Shown piece by piece: positions 1 to 11,042 of a stretch of 62,000 nt of DNA. Positions within the stretch are counted from its first letter, which is position 1; each line of letters opens with the position of its first letter. The stretch covers positions 17,444,240 through 17,506,239 of the forward strand of contig NC_135561.1 of NCBI RefSeq assembly GCF_964340395.1, read 5' to 3'. The notes beneath the pieces are model-generated. The model made no database searches and was not told the DNA's origin. It saw only the letters and a list, made by a program, of their open reading frames with translations. This DNA comes from Glandiceps talaboti. Lineage: Eukaryota > Hemichordata > Enteropneusta > Spengelidae. The position numbers and the translations under genes were made by a program.

Positions 1-53
1 CTTACCTGTGCTAGGCCTATGTTCTGGACCAGATAACTATGCATGTTGTTTAG
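1..53 (+). CDS. Repeat exon, 3' end only (GLCSGPDNYACCL)
   Basis: Reading from base 2 gives the end of a Y.CCL-type repeat, followed by donor GTAAGAA at 54 with one base carried over (phase 1). The rest of this exon lies upstream of the window. Confidence 0.75.
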
Positions 54-1458
54 GTAAGAATGTGTTCATACCTCTTGGTGGTACAAAGCTTTGCATGTTT
101 TGATGTCGCTGCAACCATGGTATCTCTTTTTGCATTTGATACAACATTTCATAATGAGAAACTTTTTCTGTTATGATTTCCAATACCAACGTCGATAATG
201 TGACAATATCATTACACAATAAAGTTTATCGCCAAGCAACGATAAGCATTTCCAAGAAGATGTTTTTGGCTATATCAAAATTGGAAAAACATATCGATTT
301 TATGATTAAATAATTTTCAAATCAGTGTTACTGCATTGTTATTTGTTGCTGTAAAGTATATCAATAAGTTTATATTAGACTATTGTGACTTAAAGCCAGC
401 ATTACGAACTAGAATACTACTAGGCTAGGACAATAATGAAGTGTGGTTGTTTTTCTCAACTATTAAATATAAGGACTTGTTAGGATAATTCCTCAATTGT
501 ACAAAAAGAGTATACCTTTCTCCTGTTTTGGTTTGATAGAGTATGCCCATGGAATGTATGGCAACATACAAATTTACTGATATAAGCCTTTGAGGCCTCC
601 TAAACAATGTTTATTTTAAATCGTTCATATCTCTATCTGTAATAGATCCATGTGAAGCTGCTCCGCCATATGGTTTTAATGGAACTTGTCAAGACCCCCT
701 TTTACTACCAGATAACTACGTTTGCGAGAATATTGGATGCTCCAACGAAACAAACTCGTCTTACTGTTGCAAAAGCATTGACGGTAAGGATGGTAAAATA
801 ATGTACAAATACAATCCGATGATAAAGGAGGGTAACGGTCGGTGTTGATACTTTTTCCAGCTAGCGGTAGCATATAACAAAACAGACAGAAACTTTCTCT
901 GATCAAGGAAACCCCATAACTTTAAATCCAATATGAAGAATTTCCCCGGTAACATACTTTTCAATTTCCAGGTTGTTAGGCTCGTGTAATATACTCTAAT
1001 GAAAATATCTGACTGAAAGTGTTTTATCCCTCAGTTGTTGTAAATCCGGATCCAAATGCATGTCAAATCATGGGTGGAGTTTGCCAAGATACAAGGCTAC
1101 TATGTGCAGGATGGTGCCAATTTGGTCTGTGTTCAGGACACCCTCCATTTGTGCAATGTTGTTTACCGCCCGGAAGTAAGAGCAACCTATAATGTTTTTG
1201 TTTTTTAAAGTTGTGGCTATTTCTTTTATTATGGTTTCAATGAAAGAGCTATTCTCTTTCTCGAGATCTCTACTATGTACCAACTATACAATGCAATTGA
1301 AAAAACAAATCACTTTGTACAAGTCAACGACGTTGTGTCATATTTTAATTGAAGTCGACTTTTACAGTTGACCATGTTTTATTAATTTCACCAGCATTGT
1401 AATACAAACATATATATTTTAACAAGAGTGTGTTTTGACCATTTGTCATATACTCTTA

Positions 1459-1547
<89 letters not shown>

Positions 1548-1570
1548 GGAGGGAGGGAGGGAGGGAGGGA

Positions 1571-1611
<41 letters not shown>

Positions 1612-3092
1612 AAATGTTTTATATAATTATTTGGTGTATAAAGCGCTGGTGTGCTGATATATGGATTTACCATCATTTCTGAATGTTAGCTGTGATGTAA
1701 TTGTCGTGACTGTCGTCATAAGAACAATTTTACTGCATGGTCTGACTAACGTGTAATTTTGAGTGTGTATTATTTGGTTTTTAAGAAACGATATATAAAC
1801 CACTGTTTTACTAAAGTATTTCAATACTTGATATTTTAGATGATCTCGCATGTACACTACTGGGGGGAGACTGTGTGGACTTATTTAAGGGATGGTGTCT
1901 GCCTACAGACCGACCAGTAATAGGCTTTTGCTCTGGACCACCACTCAGTTATCAGTGTTGTGCTGGTAAGAAGCGTTTCATGTGCAATCCCTTGGGAGTC
2001 AGGCATTCTTAATTGACTCGGGGGTGTGGTGTTTTTGTTGGGGTGGGGGCAATTTGAAAAACACCACTTGAAGTGGAGGGCCACTTGTGGAGCACCTCTT
2101 GAAGTGGGGAGCTACTTTGAAAACAATATACAATTAAAATGTATTTATCATTTGATGTAGCTTTAGTTTTAATGAACGATTTGTACAATTGATGATTTTC
2201 AGTGTTAAGCTATATCTTAATAATGCACTTCAATTTCAATAACATCTTGTTCAAGCAGAAGTATTAATTTTGATGACTCATTTGCATAAATAACGATTTT
2301 CAGTAATTTGGTTATATCTTAACAATGCACTTTTTAAAATTCAATTTGAATTTTGTACATATTTTAAACTTAATTAATCGCATATGTTCTGTTGCATTCC
2401 AATATTTATTGTTGGTAGGAAGAAAACCTCAAAAAACTTGCCCTTGTGGAATGCGCAACGCATATTTCTTATATATACTTTCAAATGATATCAATGAGAA
2501 AACATTTTTACCATGTCACGTGATATTTCGAACCATATGTACATGTTAAATGTGACTTATGCTTTCCACAAACAGATCCATGTCAGGATCCTCCACCTCT
2601 TGGCAAGGGTGGAGTATGCGTACCCGTAGGACCCGGAGCGTGTCCTGGTGGTTGGTGCGAGAACATTTGTTTAGGTCGGGGCTTTGGTGTGGAATGCTGT
2701 GTACCAGCACCACGTAAGTGCACTACGTGTATTAAAACTCACGGTGTCTATTCTTTGTCAGTGTGGATTCATCTGTAGTTCGGTAAGGAAAGAGATTGAA
2801 GAGAGACAGAGAAAGAGGAACCTTTAGGGAGAGAGTTGGTGTGGATATTGTGGATTATATATAAATTAAATGCCATTGACCGTACAGAACTGTTTCGTGA
2901 GGTGTGTATTCCTCACTCATCAGGGGTAGAATAGTTTCTACCCCTGATGAGTGAGGAATACACACCTCACGAAACAGTTCTGTACGGTCAATGGCATGTA
3001 ATTTTGTTCATATTTTCAAAACCTGTATATCATCCGCTTTACTAACCTTATTGAGCACTTTTTTGTGGTTATATCAACACCCAGTCAATTAT

Positions 3093-3183
<91 letters not shown>

Positions 3184-6100
3184 TTCGTTGATAGTGAAAT
3201 ATATATCGTGCCAAATGAACACAACGATTTATTTAATGTAATCATAGCTTAACATGTGAACTAGACATACACTCGATTGAGCTCAAATGTTTTGCAAATA
3301 TTCAAATGATTGAATACTGTTGTTGATGGTTGTGGTGACGGTGGCGGCAGAGGTGGTGGTGGGTGTTTAGTTGCTTGTTCGTATATTCACAGAACCTGAC
3401 CCTGGAAATGCGTCTATATGAACAAAACAGTGCATGTAAAACATGTTATTTCTTTTCACAGCTGCCCCACTATGTGCATTTTGGGGAGGTGTTTGTCAGG
3501 ACCAAAGGAAGAATCCATGTCCAGCTACAGCTCCAGCTGTCGCAGGCCTTTGTCCTGGACCTGCCAATTATCAATGCTGTTTAAGTAAGTAGTGTCTCAA
3601 GTTTATTTCATCACATGTTATGCACGATTTAGTGTCATCGGGTTTAAAGTTTTTAATGCTAGTCATGTTATAAGGCTTGTTATAATATCTGATGTTACAC
3701 TTCTCCTACAAAGCCTATAAAGAGAGTTGTGTGTATCTTAAATATTTACAATAGTTTATACATATTTTGTGAGGCATGCAAGTGTTACAGAAGGGTGGAT
3801 GGAGAAGTAAATTGTGGATTGCCTAATTACTTAATTAAGACACATTACGTTTAACACGGTATTATTCTTTCTTTTCAGAAGCTAACTCCTTCTTTTGGAT
3901 GGTAGGGTGTCTTACTAAAAATTAGGGGGCAAACGATACATTGTGAAATTGCTTTATAAAAACAAGATTTTATTAAATTGTGAATTCACAAGGTATTATT
4001 ACCCTTTAGTGTTTTCGATGTCCATGTCATAGTATTCATAGCATTATGTTTTCATTTTAGAAAAACAAGTATAAGTTACACAGCATTCTCGTACCAGTCA
4101 TATTACATAACATAGGAGGCAGATGAGCAAATGCCAACCCAACGCATGTCATATCACAAAATCTTATAAAATGTTAACTAATCAAACTAACGCTGGTAAA
4201 ACAATCACTTTTGTCTATCAACAGGTCTATGTGAGGCTCAACCACCTTTTGGTAGGGGTGGAATATGTATATGGCCAGCTTTATGTATTAATGGTTGGTG
4301 TGAGCTAGGACTGTGTCCAGGAGCTCCGTTAATAGAGTGTTGTGTACCACCTGGAGGTAAGAAAAACTACCATTGAAAATAATGACGTACAAAGGACGAT
4401 AGCTATAACTGTAAGTGGAGCTGTTTTTATTTATGGTGACCAGCTTATTGCAAGGACGGTGTGTGTAATTAACAATATTTCATCAGGGCTTGGAGCTTTA
4501 TTTCTATACACACATACATACAAACAGATAGGCAGACATGCAGGCTGGCTGGCAGGCAGGCAGACAGACAGACAGACAGACAGACAGACAGGCAGGCAGG
4601 CAGGCAGGCAAGTATATGAAATGACGAATTTAGTTTGAAACACTTAAATGTACCATGATATAGTTTCTAGAATATAAACAGTATAAATGATTGAAATACA
4701 GTTGTTTGACTAAGATTCCATATACCATATATGTTGTTGTTTTCCAGATGACACAAAATGTACAAATTTAGGAGGAGTATGTCAAGATCAAAATAAGTTC
4801 CTTTGTGAACCTTTAACTGTTGCTACCCCGGGTCTTTGTTCTGGACCAGCCCATTATATGTGTTGTTTAGGTAAGGAGCCTGTTAACTTTCAGATACTAT
4901 TGCGTATTGATACTGTAAAAGTGTTACATATAAATGTTACAAATAGAAGAGATTAATGAATTCTTTATAAAGAGAACCCGGCTTTTTTTTAAAAGAACAC
5001 ACTTTTCAAAGTGCTTTCCAATGATAATAGTTAGGCGTTACGACAATCATTCCCTATTGGTACAGTGAATTTCATGACACCGTGCAGCTTTTCTGCTTGA
5101 TACAATCACTCAAAATCATCAAACGATATTGTGTGTATCATCAATATAGTCGAAGGGTAAACATATTACCCTTCCTTCTAGATGCAAAATGGTTGTATAT
5201 TGAGAACATAGTGATTTTGATACATGGTCCTAAAGAGTAATGTCACAGCTGTATATTATGATGTTACGACATCGATAGTCATATATTAGGCCCTGGAACC
5301 TGTATCAAAGGACATAATTAATTTGGGATTGTTTAGTTGATGTAACTGGACATGGATTCTCCCGTTGGTCCTAACACACCACCTCCCCTAACGTATTGTT
5401 GCCAACAAGAGGGTAACAAAAGTTGAACTGAATTCTATGCTTACCAACACATGTGAATTTCCATTTGGTAATGGCAACTTGATAAAAAAAATGCTGAAAA
5501 GAATAACATGTGTAACATAAGGTGTAAAAAAAATTGTGTGGTTCCGATTACATTCAATTTTTAAAATGGTGGGGTAGGTAGATTTTTTTTACTATATATT
5601 TTTTTTTTCATATGTGAGTGTCTAGTTAAGGTTTTCCATTGTTTTCCAAATGGTCTCTGTGTTCTTTATTTCTTCCTATCAGATGTACAGCCATTACAGA
5701 TTGGAAGAATAGTTTTATATTGTCTTTTTAAGTTGATGTCAGTTTCCGCACCCATTATTTCTAGCGAGACTTCACGATTTTCGGATTTTATTAATGTTTT
5801 TTCTCGAATACGTAAAAAAAATTAGGATCGGCGTGAAAAACTAGATGGGGTCTGGTAACCGAAACCAAACAACTTTCTTTATTTGGCCCAAGCGTAATGT
5901 TTACTTTTGTGGTATTCTTCATCAAAAGATCCTTGCGAAACAGATCCACCATTTGGTGTGGGTGGAACTTGTCAAGATCCATCAGAGCACTGTGATGGTT
6001 TCGAAGCTCCTGCACTGTGTCTTGGTAATTTGACTTGTTGCTGTCCTGCAGGTAAGAACAAGTTTAAACAAAGAGAATCTGTCGGGATATACCACTATTC

Positions 6101-7426
6101 CCTCATTCACTATTGAAATATTAAGTTTACTTCTATTTTATTATTCACTGTTTAAAATAGGTTAATCGTAAAAACAGTCTGTGCACATCTCTTCGAAGTA
6201 TGTGATATAAACATTACAAACAATTCTCAAAAACAATCATTTCAGCCCCTCATGTGCATTGTGTTATCTGTCCATCCCTTCTTGTGTATGAGCGTTTGAT
6301 CGATTGCCAGCCATGATTTGTAATTAAAAGTTAATATTTACCAATTCAAAACAATATATAAATATGTAATATATAAATGACACACAGGTGCCTACCCTAT
6401 ATTATCATTTGAAAGACACAGCCTTTAAAGACATTGACCTTGATCTACAGGGTAAATTATCATATGTTCCTGCATTACAAAGTATCGCCATTATGTTAAT
6501 ATCTTTGTATGAGTATTAGACCCACATCATTACCTTCTGTGCCATATATATTTGTTTTAAATTACGTTCATCTGTTGGTCACACAGCAGTAAAGTAATTG
6601 AGAGGTCGTGTCTTATAACAAGATTTGTGACGTTTACACCATGTTTAAAAGGCGGACATTACGTAGTAAATGTCGTAAAATATTATTGCTCCAGTAATAG
6701 ATGTTAAATATAATATAATAAACCGTACTATTTCCCTGTGTCTCTCCTCGAAGGTACTTTAAAAGGTGATCCGCATTTAACAACGTTTGATGGTCATCGC
6801 TACGACATGCAAGGGATATGCTGGTATACATTAGTTAAAATCTGTTCTGCTGGTGAATATCCTTCATTCGATATAATTGGGTTATTTGAGGCACGTGGAC
6901 ATGAACATCCTGGACATGAGCTCAAAACAAGAACTGTCACTGTAGTTATAACTGTTGATGGAGAATCTGTGACATTGAATAGGGATAACACTGTCTTGGT
7001 GAGAATACATTAATTTGTTATAGAATGGTACATTTAGCTTTAAATATAAGATTTAGATTTTACATGTCCTTAACACATGATCAGGTACACACTTGCAAAC
7101 CTCGGACCACGTGTTATGAAAATCTAGCTAGTACTTGGGGCCTTTGAAATCATGTGTGTCCGGGCACAATTGTACATAATTACGAAAGGTTCGCCAAGAG
7201 GTGGTCAGAGATTACGATGGGCAAAGGTTTACAGAGTGGTCAAAAAAAGACGCTTGAATTTTTAATATACTGCTTAATTGCAGAAAACTATTAATTATGC
7301 AAATGCGTCCTCGGTATTCATAGTATGTATAAAAAAACAGTTCTTGCTATTCTCTGAAGAGACATGTATATAATTTCCGTTAGAATTGATGCAGCAGTTT
7401 TTGAGATGTTGTATTCATAAGTAGCC

Positions 7427-7470
<44 letters not shown>

Positions 7471-8667
7471 CACGTCATGCCTATAGTATGTTACTTAATA
7501 TACTTTGCCGTGTGGGGAAATGTTACTGACCGTGATTGTTATCACACGATATGCCGCTTTTCAATCACGATTTACCGTTGCAGAAAATGAGACGTGATCA
7601 GAATACTATTATTAACGATAACAAGGTAGCAGAGAGAACATTTTCCAGGTCGACAATATCATCTACTGTGGAATCATAACACATACTATTAAGATCTCAC
7701 AAATAAAAGGTGAAGTCACACAGTACATTGAAATAAATATAGTCAGGATCTCCCCAAATAGGTGTATGACCAAACGTTCCGTGCCTGTGTAAGGCATACA
7801 TGTACATGTATAATGATATGGAGTGTTCGAAAACTAGATATAAGTCGGGGTGATCCAGTGAAGCTTTGTTAACCTATACCATGTTTGACCATTTCTCAGG
7901 TTGATGGCGAATTCAAGGTTAACCCAGAAGCAAAGAAAATGAGTATAACCCGTGATGATGACACAATTATTGTTCGCCCACATGACATAGATCTCATAAT
8001 AACATGGCAAGGTCGAAACCACAAATTCTTCGCCAAACTTGGCGATCCAAGATACAAGGGAGCAGTTTGTGGACTTTTGGGTAATGCTGATGGAGATAAG
8101 ACGAACGACTTCCAAAAGCGAGATGGAGGATTCACTCTTGACATAACTGAGTTTGGAGAGAGTTGGAGAGTTCCGGGATTGAGGTATTTGATGGATATTT
8201 ACACAACAGTCCTTATTTACTACATGCACTAGTGTCTGATTGTCTCAACTTTTTCATTCAATATATTCGAAAGTTCTTTGCTAAATATACATTAACAAGA
8301 ATGTGGAACAGTTGACTTCACTTATTCAAATACGACAGTATTTCATTCAAATCTTCGACTTTCATTCATCAATACATTCGAATTCTTCAATTTATTACAT
8401 ATAAAATGTTAGATATGCTGGACTCTGACTGAACCGACTAATTTTCGTGTAGCTGATACGGATGCCATTTCATAGGATTTTACAGTGTATACCTAAACAT
8501 TCATCCAAAAGAAAAAAAACGTAGTATTGGGCAAAATATCTATACTGTACAGAATAATACCGCCTTGCCCGAGTCAATATACTATGTAATACTAAACAGT
8601 TTCTAATACAGTGTTATTTCTCACACACAGCTGTTCATCCAGCTCAATAAACATTTCCGGAAAATGA
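1..8667 (+). CDS. Secreted cysteine-rich repeat protein with C-terminal VWD domain (partial, 5' end off window)
   Basis: Spliced gene with visible exons 1-53, 646-783, 1035-1175, 1840-1965, 2576-2713, 3462-3584, 4225-4356, 4748-4870, 5929-6051, 6754-6998, 7900-8183 and a tentative last exon 8631-8667. The first nine exons each encode one repeat of about 41-47 residues with a C..GG.C.D..C..(G)LC.GP..Y.CC pattern. All complete repeat exons are multiples of three and phase 1-1, so repeats can be gained or lost without frame damage. Two repeat flavours roughly alternate: one with DPC..PP.G.GG.C and GWCE, one ending GLC.GP..Y.CCL. The last two firm exons form a VWD domain with GDPH at its start and CGLLGN near its end. 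No transmembrane segment is seen, so secretion is inferred. I cannot name an orthologue. The CPGP.NYQCC ending resembles short cysteine motifs of some secreted metazoan and fungal proteins, but this is only a resemblance. Confidence 0.8.
646..783 (+). CDS. Cysteine-rich repeat exon 2
   Basis: Acceptor TAATAG, donor GTAAGGA, 138 nt, phase 1-1. Encodes a six-cysteine unit beginning DPCEAAPPYGFNGTCQDP and ending SSYCCKSID. It holds Asn-X-Ser/Thr sequons (NGT, NET, NSS), consistent with an extracellular protein. Confidence 0.8.
1035..1175 (+). CDS. Cysteine-rich repeat exon 3
   Basis: Acceptor CCTCAG, donor GTAAGA, 141 nt, phase 1-1. Encodes DPNACQIMGGVCQD, then CAGWCQFGLCSG and VQCCLPPG. It combines the GWC motif of one repeat type with the GGVCQD of the other. 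Confidence 0.8.
1462..1608. repeat. (GA)n with (GGGA)n core
   Basis: About 147 bp of GA dinucleotides interrupted by GGGA tetranucleotides, in the intron between repeat exons 3 and 4. Reading frames across it are artefacts. Confidence 0.95.
1840..1965 (+). CDS. Cysteine-rich repeat exon 4
   Basis: Acceptor ATTTTAG, donor GTAAGAAG, 126 nt, phase 1-1. Encodes LACTLLGGDCVD, then GWCLPTDRPVIGFCSGPP and YQCCAG; a Y.CC-type repeat. Confidence 0.8.
2576..2713 (+). CDS. Cysteine-rich repeat exon 5
   Basis: Acceptor CAAACAG, donor GTAAGTG, 138 nt, phase 1-1. Encodes DPCQDPPPLGKGGVCVP, then GGWCENICLG and VECCVPAP; clear GWCE-type repeat. Confidence 0.85.
2871..2996. repeat. Long perfect hairpin, 61-bp arms, 4-nt loop
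   Basis: Bases 2871-2931 are the exact reverse complement of 2936-2996, separated by TAGT. It lies in the intron between repeat exons 5 and 6. It could be a very young foldback element or an assembly fold-back. Confidence 0.9.
3090..3182. repeat. (TA)n followed by (TG)n
   Basis: Compound dinucleotide microsatellite in the intron between repeat exons 5 and 6. Confidence 0.95.
3462..3584 (+). CDS. Cysteine-rich repeat exon 6
   Basis: Acceptor TTTCACAG, donor GTAAGTAG, 123 nt, phase 1-1. Encodes LCAFWGGVCQDQRKNPCP, then AGLCPGPANYQCCL; Y.CCL-type repeat. Confidence 0.85.
   Translation: MPHYVHFGEVFVRTKGRIHVQLQLQLSQAFVLDLPIINAV
4225..4356 (+). CDS. Cysteine-rich repeat exon 7
   Basis: Acceptor TCAACAG, donor GTAAGAAA, 132 nt, phase 1-1. 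Encodes LCEAQPPFGRGGICIWP, then INGWCELGLCPGAP and IECCVPPG; GWCE-type repeat. Confidence 0.85.
4549..4612. repeat. (GGCA)n/(GACA)n microsatellite
   Basis: Tetranucleotide tract GGCA, then GACA, then GGCA, in the intron after repeat exon 7. Confidence 0.95.
4748..4870 (+). CDS. Cysteine-rich repeat exon 8
   Basis: Acceptor TTTTCCAG, donor GTAAGGAG, 123 nt, phase 1-1. Encodes KCTNLGGVCQDQNKFLCEP, then GLCSGPAHYMCCL; Y.CCL-type repeat. Confidence 0.85.
5335..5412 (+). pseudogene. Possible decayed repeat exon
   Basis: From 5363 one frame reads VGPNTPPPLTYCCQQE and runs to a GTAAC donor-like site, as in the C-terminal half of the neighbouring repeats. Upstream in this frame there is a TAA, and no N-terminal half with GG.C is visible. 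It sits where a Y.CC-type repeat could be expected, before the final repeat at 5929. A relic is the simplest reading; a chance match is possible. Confidence 0.35.
5929..6051 (+). CDS. Cysteine-rich repeat exon 9 (last repeat)
   Basis: Acceptor CAAAAG (weak polypyrimidine tract), donor GTAAGAAC, 123 nt, phase 1-1. Encodes DPCETDPPFGVGGTCQDP, then APALCLGNLTCCCPAG, with a triple cysteine near the end, unlike the CC of its neighbours. Confidence 0.8.
6754..6998 (+). CDS. VWD domain, N-terminal exon
   Basis: Acceptor CTCGAAG, donor GTGAGAAT, 245 nt, phase 1-0. Encodes the start of a von Willebrand type D domain: LKGDPHLTTFDGHRYDMQG, GICWY, then beta-strand-like TVTVVITVDGESVTLN. GDPH is a signature of this family; in some mucins and RGM proteins that sequence undergoes autocatalytic Asp-Pro cleavage. 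Whether it does here is unknown. Confidence 0.9.
7240..7470. repeat. Likely dispersed repeat with (ACAG)n tail
   Basis: A unique stretch with the phrase GCAGCAGTTTTTGAGATGTT leads straight into a 12-copy ACAG tract at 7424-7470. Such a sequence ending in a tetranucleotide tail is typical of short interspersed elements in marine invertebrates; the family is not identified. It lies in the intron splitting the VWD domain. Confidence 0.4.
7900..8183 (+). CDS. VWD domain, C-terminal exon
   Basis: Acceptor TTTCTCAG, 94 codons plus two bases. Encodes the second half of the VWD domain, including KFFAKLGDPRYKGAVCGLLGN, the acidic ADGDKTNDF loop and EFGESWRV, the usual end of the domain. The donor is AG|GTATTT. 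If it is not used, the frame runs on for 16 residues to a stop at 8230. No C8 or TIL domain follows, unlike gel-forming mucins and VWF. Confidence 0.9.
8631..8667 (+). CDS. Tentative terminal exon of the VWD gene
   Basis: A good acceptor (TTATTTCTCACACACAG) precedes an exon that joins the phase-2 end at 8183 to read S-CSSSSINISGK then TGA. The cysteine shortly after WRV suits the end of a VWD domain. The exon is only 37 nt of coding and there is no independent support. Confidence 0.4.
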
Positions 8668-9102
8668 AGTCCCAAGTAATCGATGATATGGTTGACCTGC
8701 ACGCCTTATTTAAATTTTATGAACTTTTACTCGAGCATCACAGGACATCTACAGGGAACTATAGATCTTCTTGGGTGATGCATTAATAGAGTTTCTGGTG
8801 AAGAAATCGTCAATATTGTTAGGAACCAATATCTAGCAGCATGTTCTAAGAAGTATCCAGTTTCATCTCGTTCCAGTCTTTTCTGTCTACGACTAACATC
8901 AAGTACATATTAATGTGTTGATTCATTATGGTGATTCGTTTACTATTTTATTTAAAATATATATTTTGAGGTACGAATGTCACTAAGGTATGGGGTTTGA
9001 ATATTGATAGGGAGAGTTGAATTTGAAATCTGTTATGTACTTGCTCTTCTAAATGGGAATTAAATGGGTAAAATGCACTTATTATTTGTCTATAGTACTT
9101 CG

Positions 9103-9126
9103 TATGTATGTATGTATGTATGTATG

Positions 9127-9156
<30 letters not shown>
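9103..9156. repeat. (TATG)n microsatellite
   Basis: Uninterrupted TATG tetranucleotides, about 13 copies. Confidence 0.95.
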
Positions 9157-9157
<1 letters not shown>

Positions 9158-9972
9158 GTATAGGTGAGAACATGTGTTTGTATATTTGCTGATAGGCAAG
9201 TGTACTTTGAATATAGCATAAAAATCATTGAATACAGATACAATCATTTTATCATTTAGATAGTCAATTATACTGCATTCATTAAACTGTATAATTTTGA
9301 TTTAAATCTTACTCCTCTAGCTGTTACTGAAATTTCCACACCTTAGTAAAGACACTGCGAGTGATACATACATGAATTCCATACTGAACCAAATGTGAAC
9401 TACTGGTAGACAAGTTACAATAGTGTTTTACAGCAATTCTTATTCATACACAAGTACAAAACAGTTGTAATTTTCTACTATAGTTTCATACTTCACTGTG
9501 GGCTTTTTCAAGAAGTACAAGTACTTTTCAATCCCCAAATTTTAACTTAAGTCAATTTTAATTCAAATACTGCCATACTTAAAAGTGTCCATTGAAACAT
9601 TGACTGGTTCAGCCGTACCGATACTTAGTTTATTTGTTTCTATTGTCATAACAGATTTTCTTAGAATACCACGAGGTATACGTCTAAGGTGTGAAAACAA
9701 GTCAAAGATTCACGTTATTTGTACTTATTTACTGCTGATAAATGTAACCTACATGTACATGTAATTACTTTTTAAACACACTCCCTGCCTAGGGGATCAC
9801 TTCAAGTTAATATACATGTAAGTCAATCTCATTTGTACAAGACAGACTGTCTAAATTTGCATAAAGTGTTTTACATAACACACTTAGTATCGTCATTTTG
9901 TTTTGTAATCATAAAACTATAGACTTAAAAAGTAGCAATCAGTTTGGAAGATTCTTTAAAGTTACGTCAATT

Positions 9973-10211
9973 AAACAAACAAACAAACAAACCAATCAGC
10001 CAACCAACCAACCAGCCTACATACACATTCATGCATACATACATACATACATACATACATACATACATACATTTATACATACATACATACATACATACAT
10101 ACATACATACATACATACATACATACATACATACATACATGCATACATACATACATACATACATGCATGCATACATGCATGCATGCATGCATACATACAT
10201 ACATACATACA

Positions 10212-10243
<32 letters not shown>

Positions 10244-10312
10244 CATGTCATTGTACATACATACCGGTACTTACATACCGGTACCGACAGATAGACAGAC
10301 ACATACATACAT

Positions 10313-10365
<53 letters not shown>
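9973..10365. repeat. Compound (CAAA)n/(CATA)n/(CA)n tract
   Basis: Nearly 400 bp: short CAAA and CCAA runs, then long CATA interspersed with CATG, then a CA dinucleotide tail. The broken middle contains two ACCGGTA segments at 10262-10284. Confidence 0.95.
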
Positions 10366-10368
<3 letters not shown>

Positions 10369-10712
10369 CTTCAGAAAATAATGGTAGCCCCCGGCCCCAT
10401 TCCACATTTGCATATTTTGATCTTTTGAAAATGCCCCTTAATTTGTCAATATAAGTGATGTTTTACGACCACAGTCTACATTTACCAGACGGTTTTACTC
10501 TTTTCGAACATGATCCAAAAAAGGTATTGTATTGCAAAATGCATATGTACGATTATTGACTAAACATAAGTGAACCCAAATTTTGAGAACGTTGGTCCTG
10601 AAACCTTTCATATCACTGCCTTCCCAAATCATTAAGACAAACAAAAAAAAGTCGTGATATAACAAAGGAACAAGAAATACCAACAAGAAGCCTTGCCAGC
10701 AATCACTAAATG

Positions 10713-11042
10713 CCTACATTACATTACATTACATTACATTACGTTATTGTACACTTCACTATACTCCACTTCACTACACAATGCTGCACTACACTACACT
10801 ACACTACACTACACTACACTACACTACACTACACTACATTACACTACACTGCACTACACTACACTATGCTGCACTACACCACTACTTTATAGTACACTCT
10901 GCTAAGCTATGCTACACTACACTACACTACACTACACTACACTACACTACACTACACTACACTACACTACACTACACTACACTACACTACACTACACTAC
11001 AATACACTACAATACACTGCAATACACTGCACTACACTACAC
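10713..11042. repeat. (ACATT)n then (ACACT)n pentanucleotide satellite
   Basis: About 330 bp of five-base repeats, beginning as ACATT and passing into ACACT with an interrupted stretch around 10863-10905. All frames stay open because the unit lacks stop codons in this phase. Confidence 0.95.

Noticed and set aside
3882-3926. Possible alternative terminal exon after CTTTCTTTTCAG (reads ANSFFWMVGCLTKN then stop)
   Set aside because: Good acceptor, but no repeat homology and no support; it would truncate the protein before the VWD domain.
7834-8229. 131-codon minus-strand frame opposite the VWD exon
   Set aside because: Shadow of the VWD coding exon, which has clear homology on the plus strand.
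9898-10454. Long open frames of YIHTYIHT and MYVCMYVC on both strands
   Set aside because: They are translations of CATA/TATG tetranucleotides, which lack stops in all frames; no coding features.
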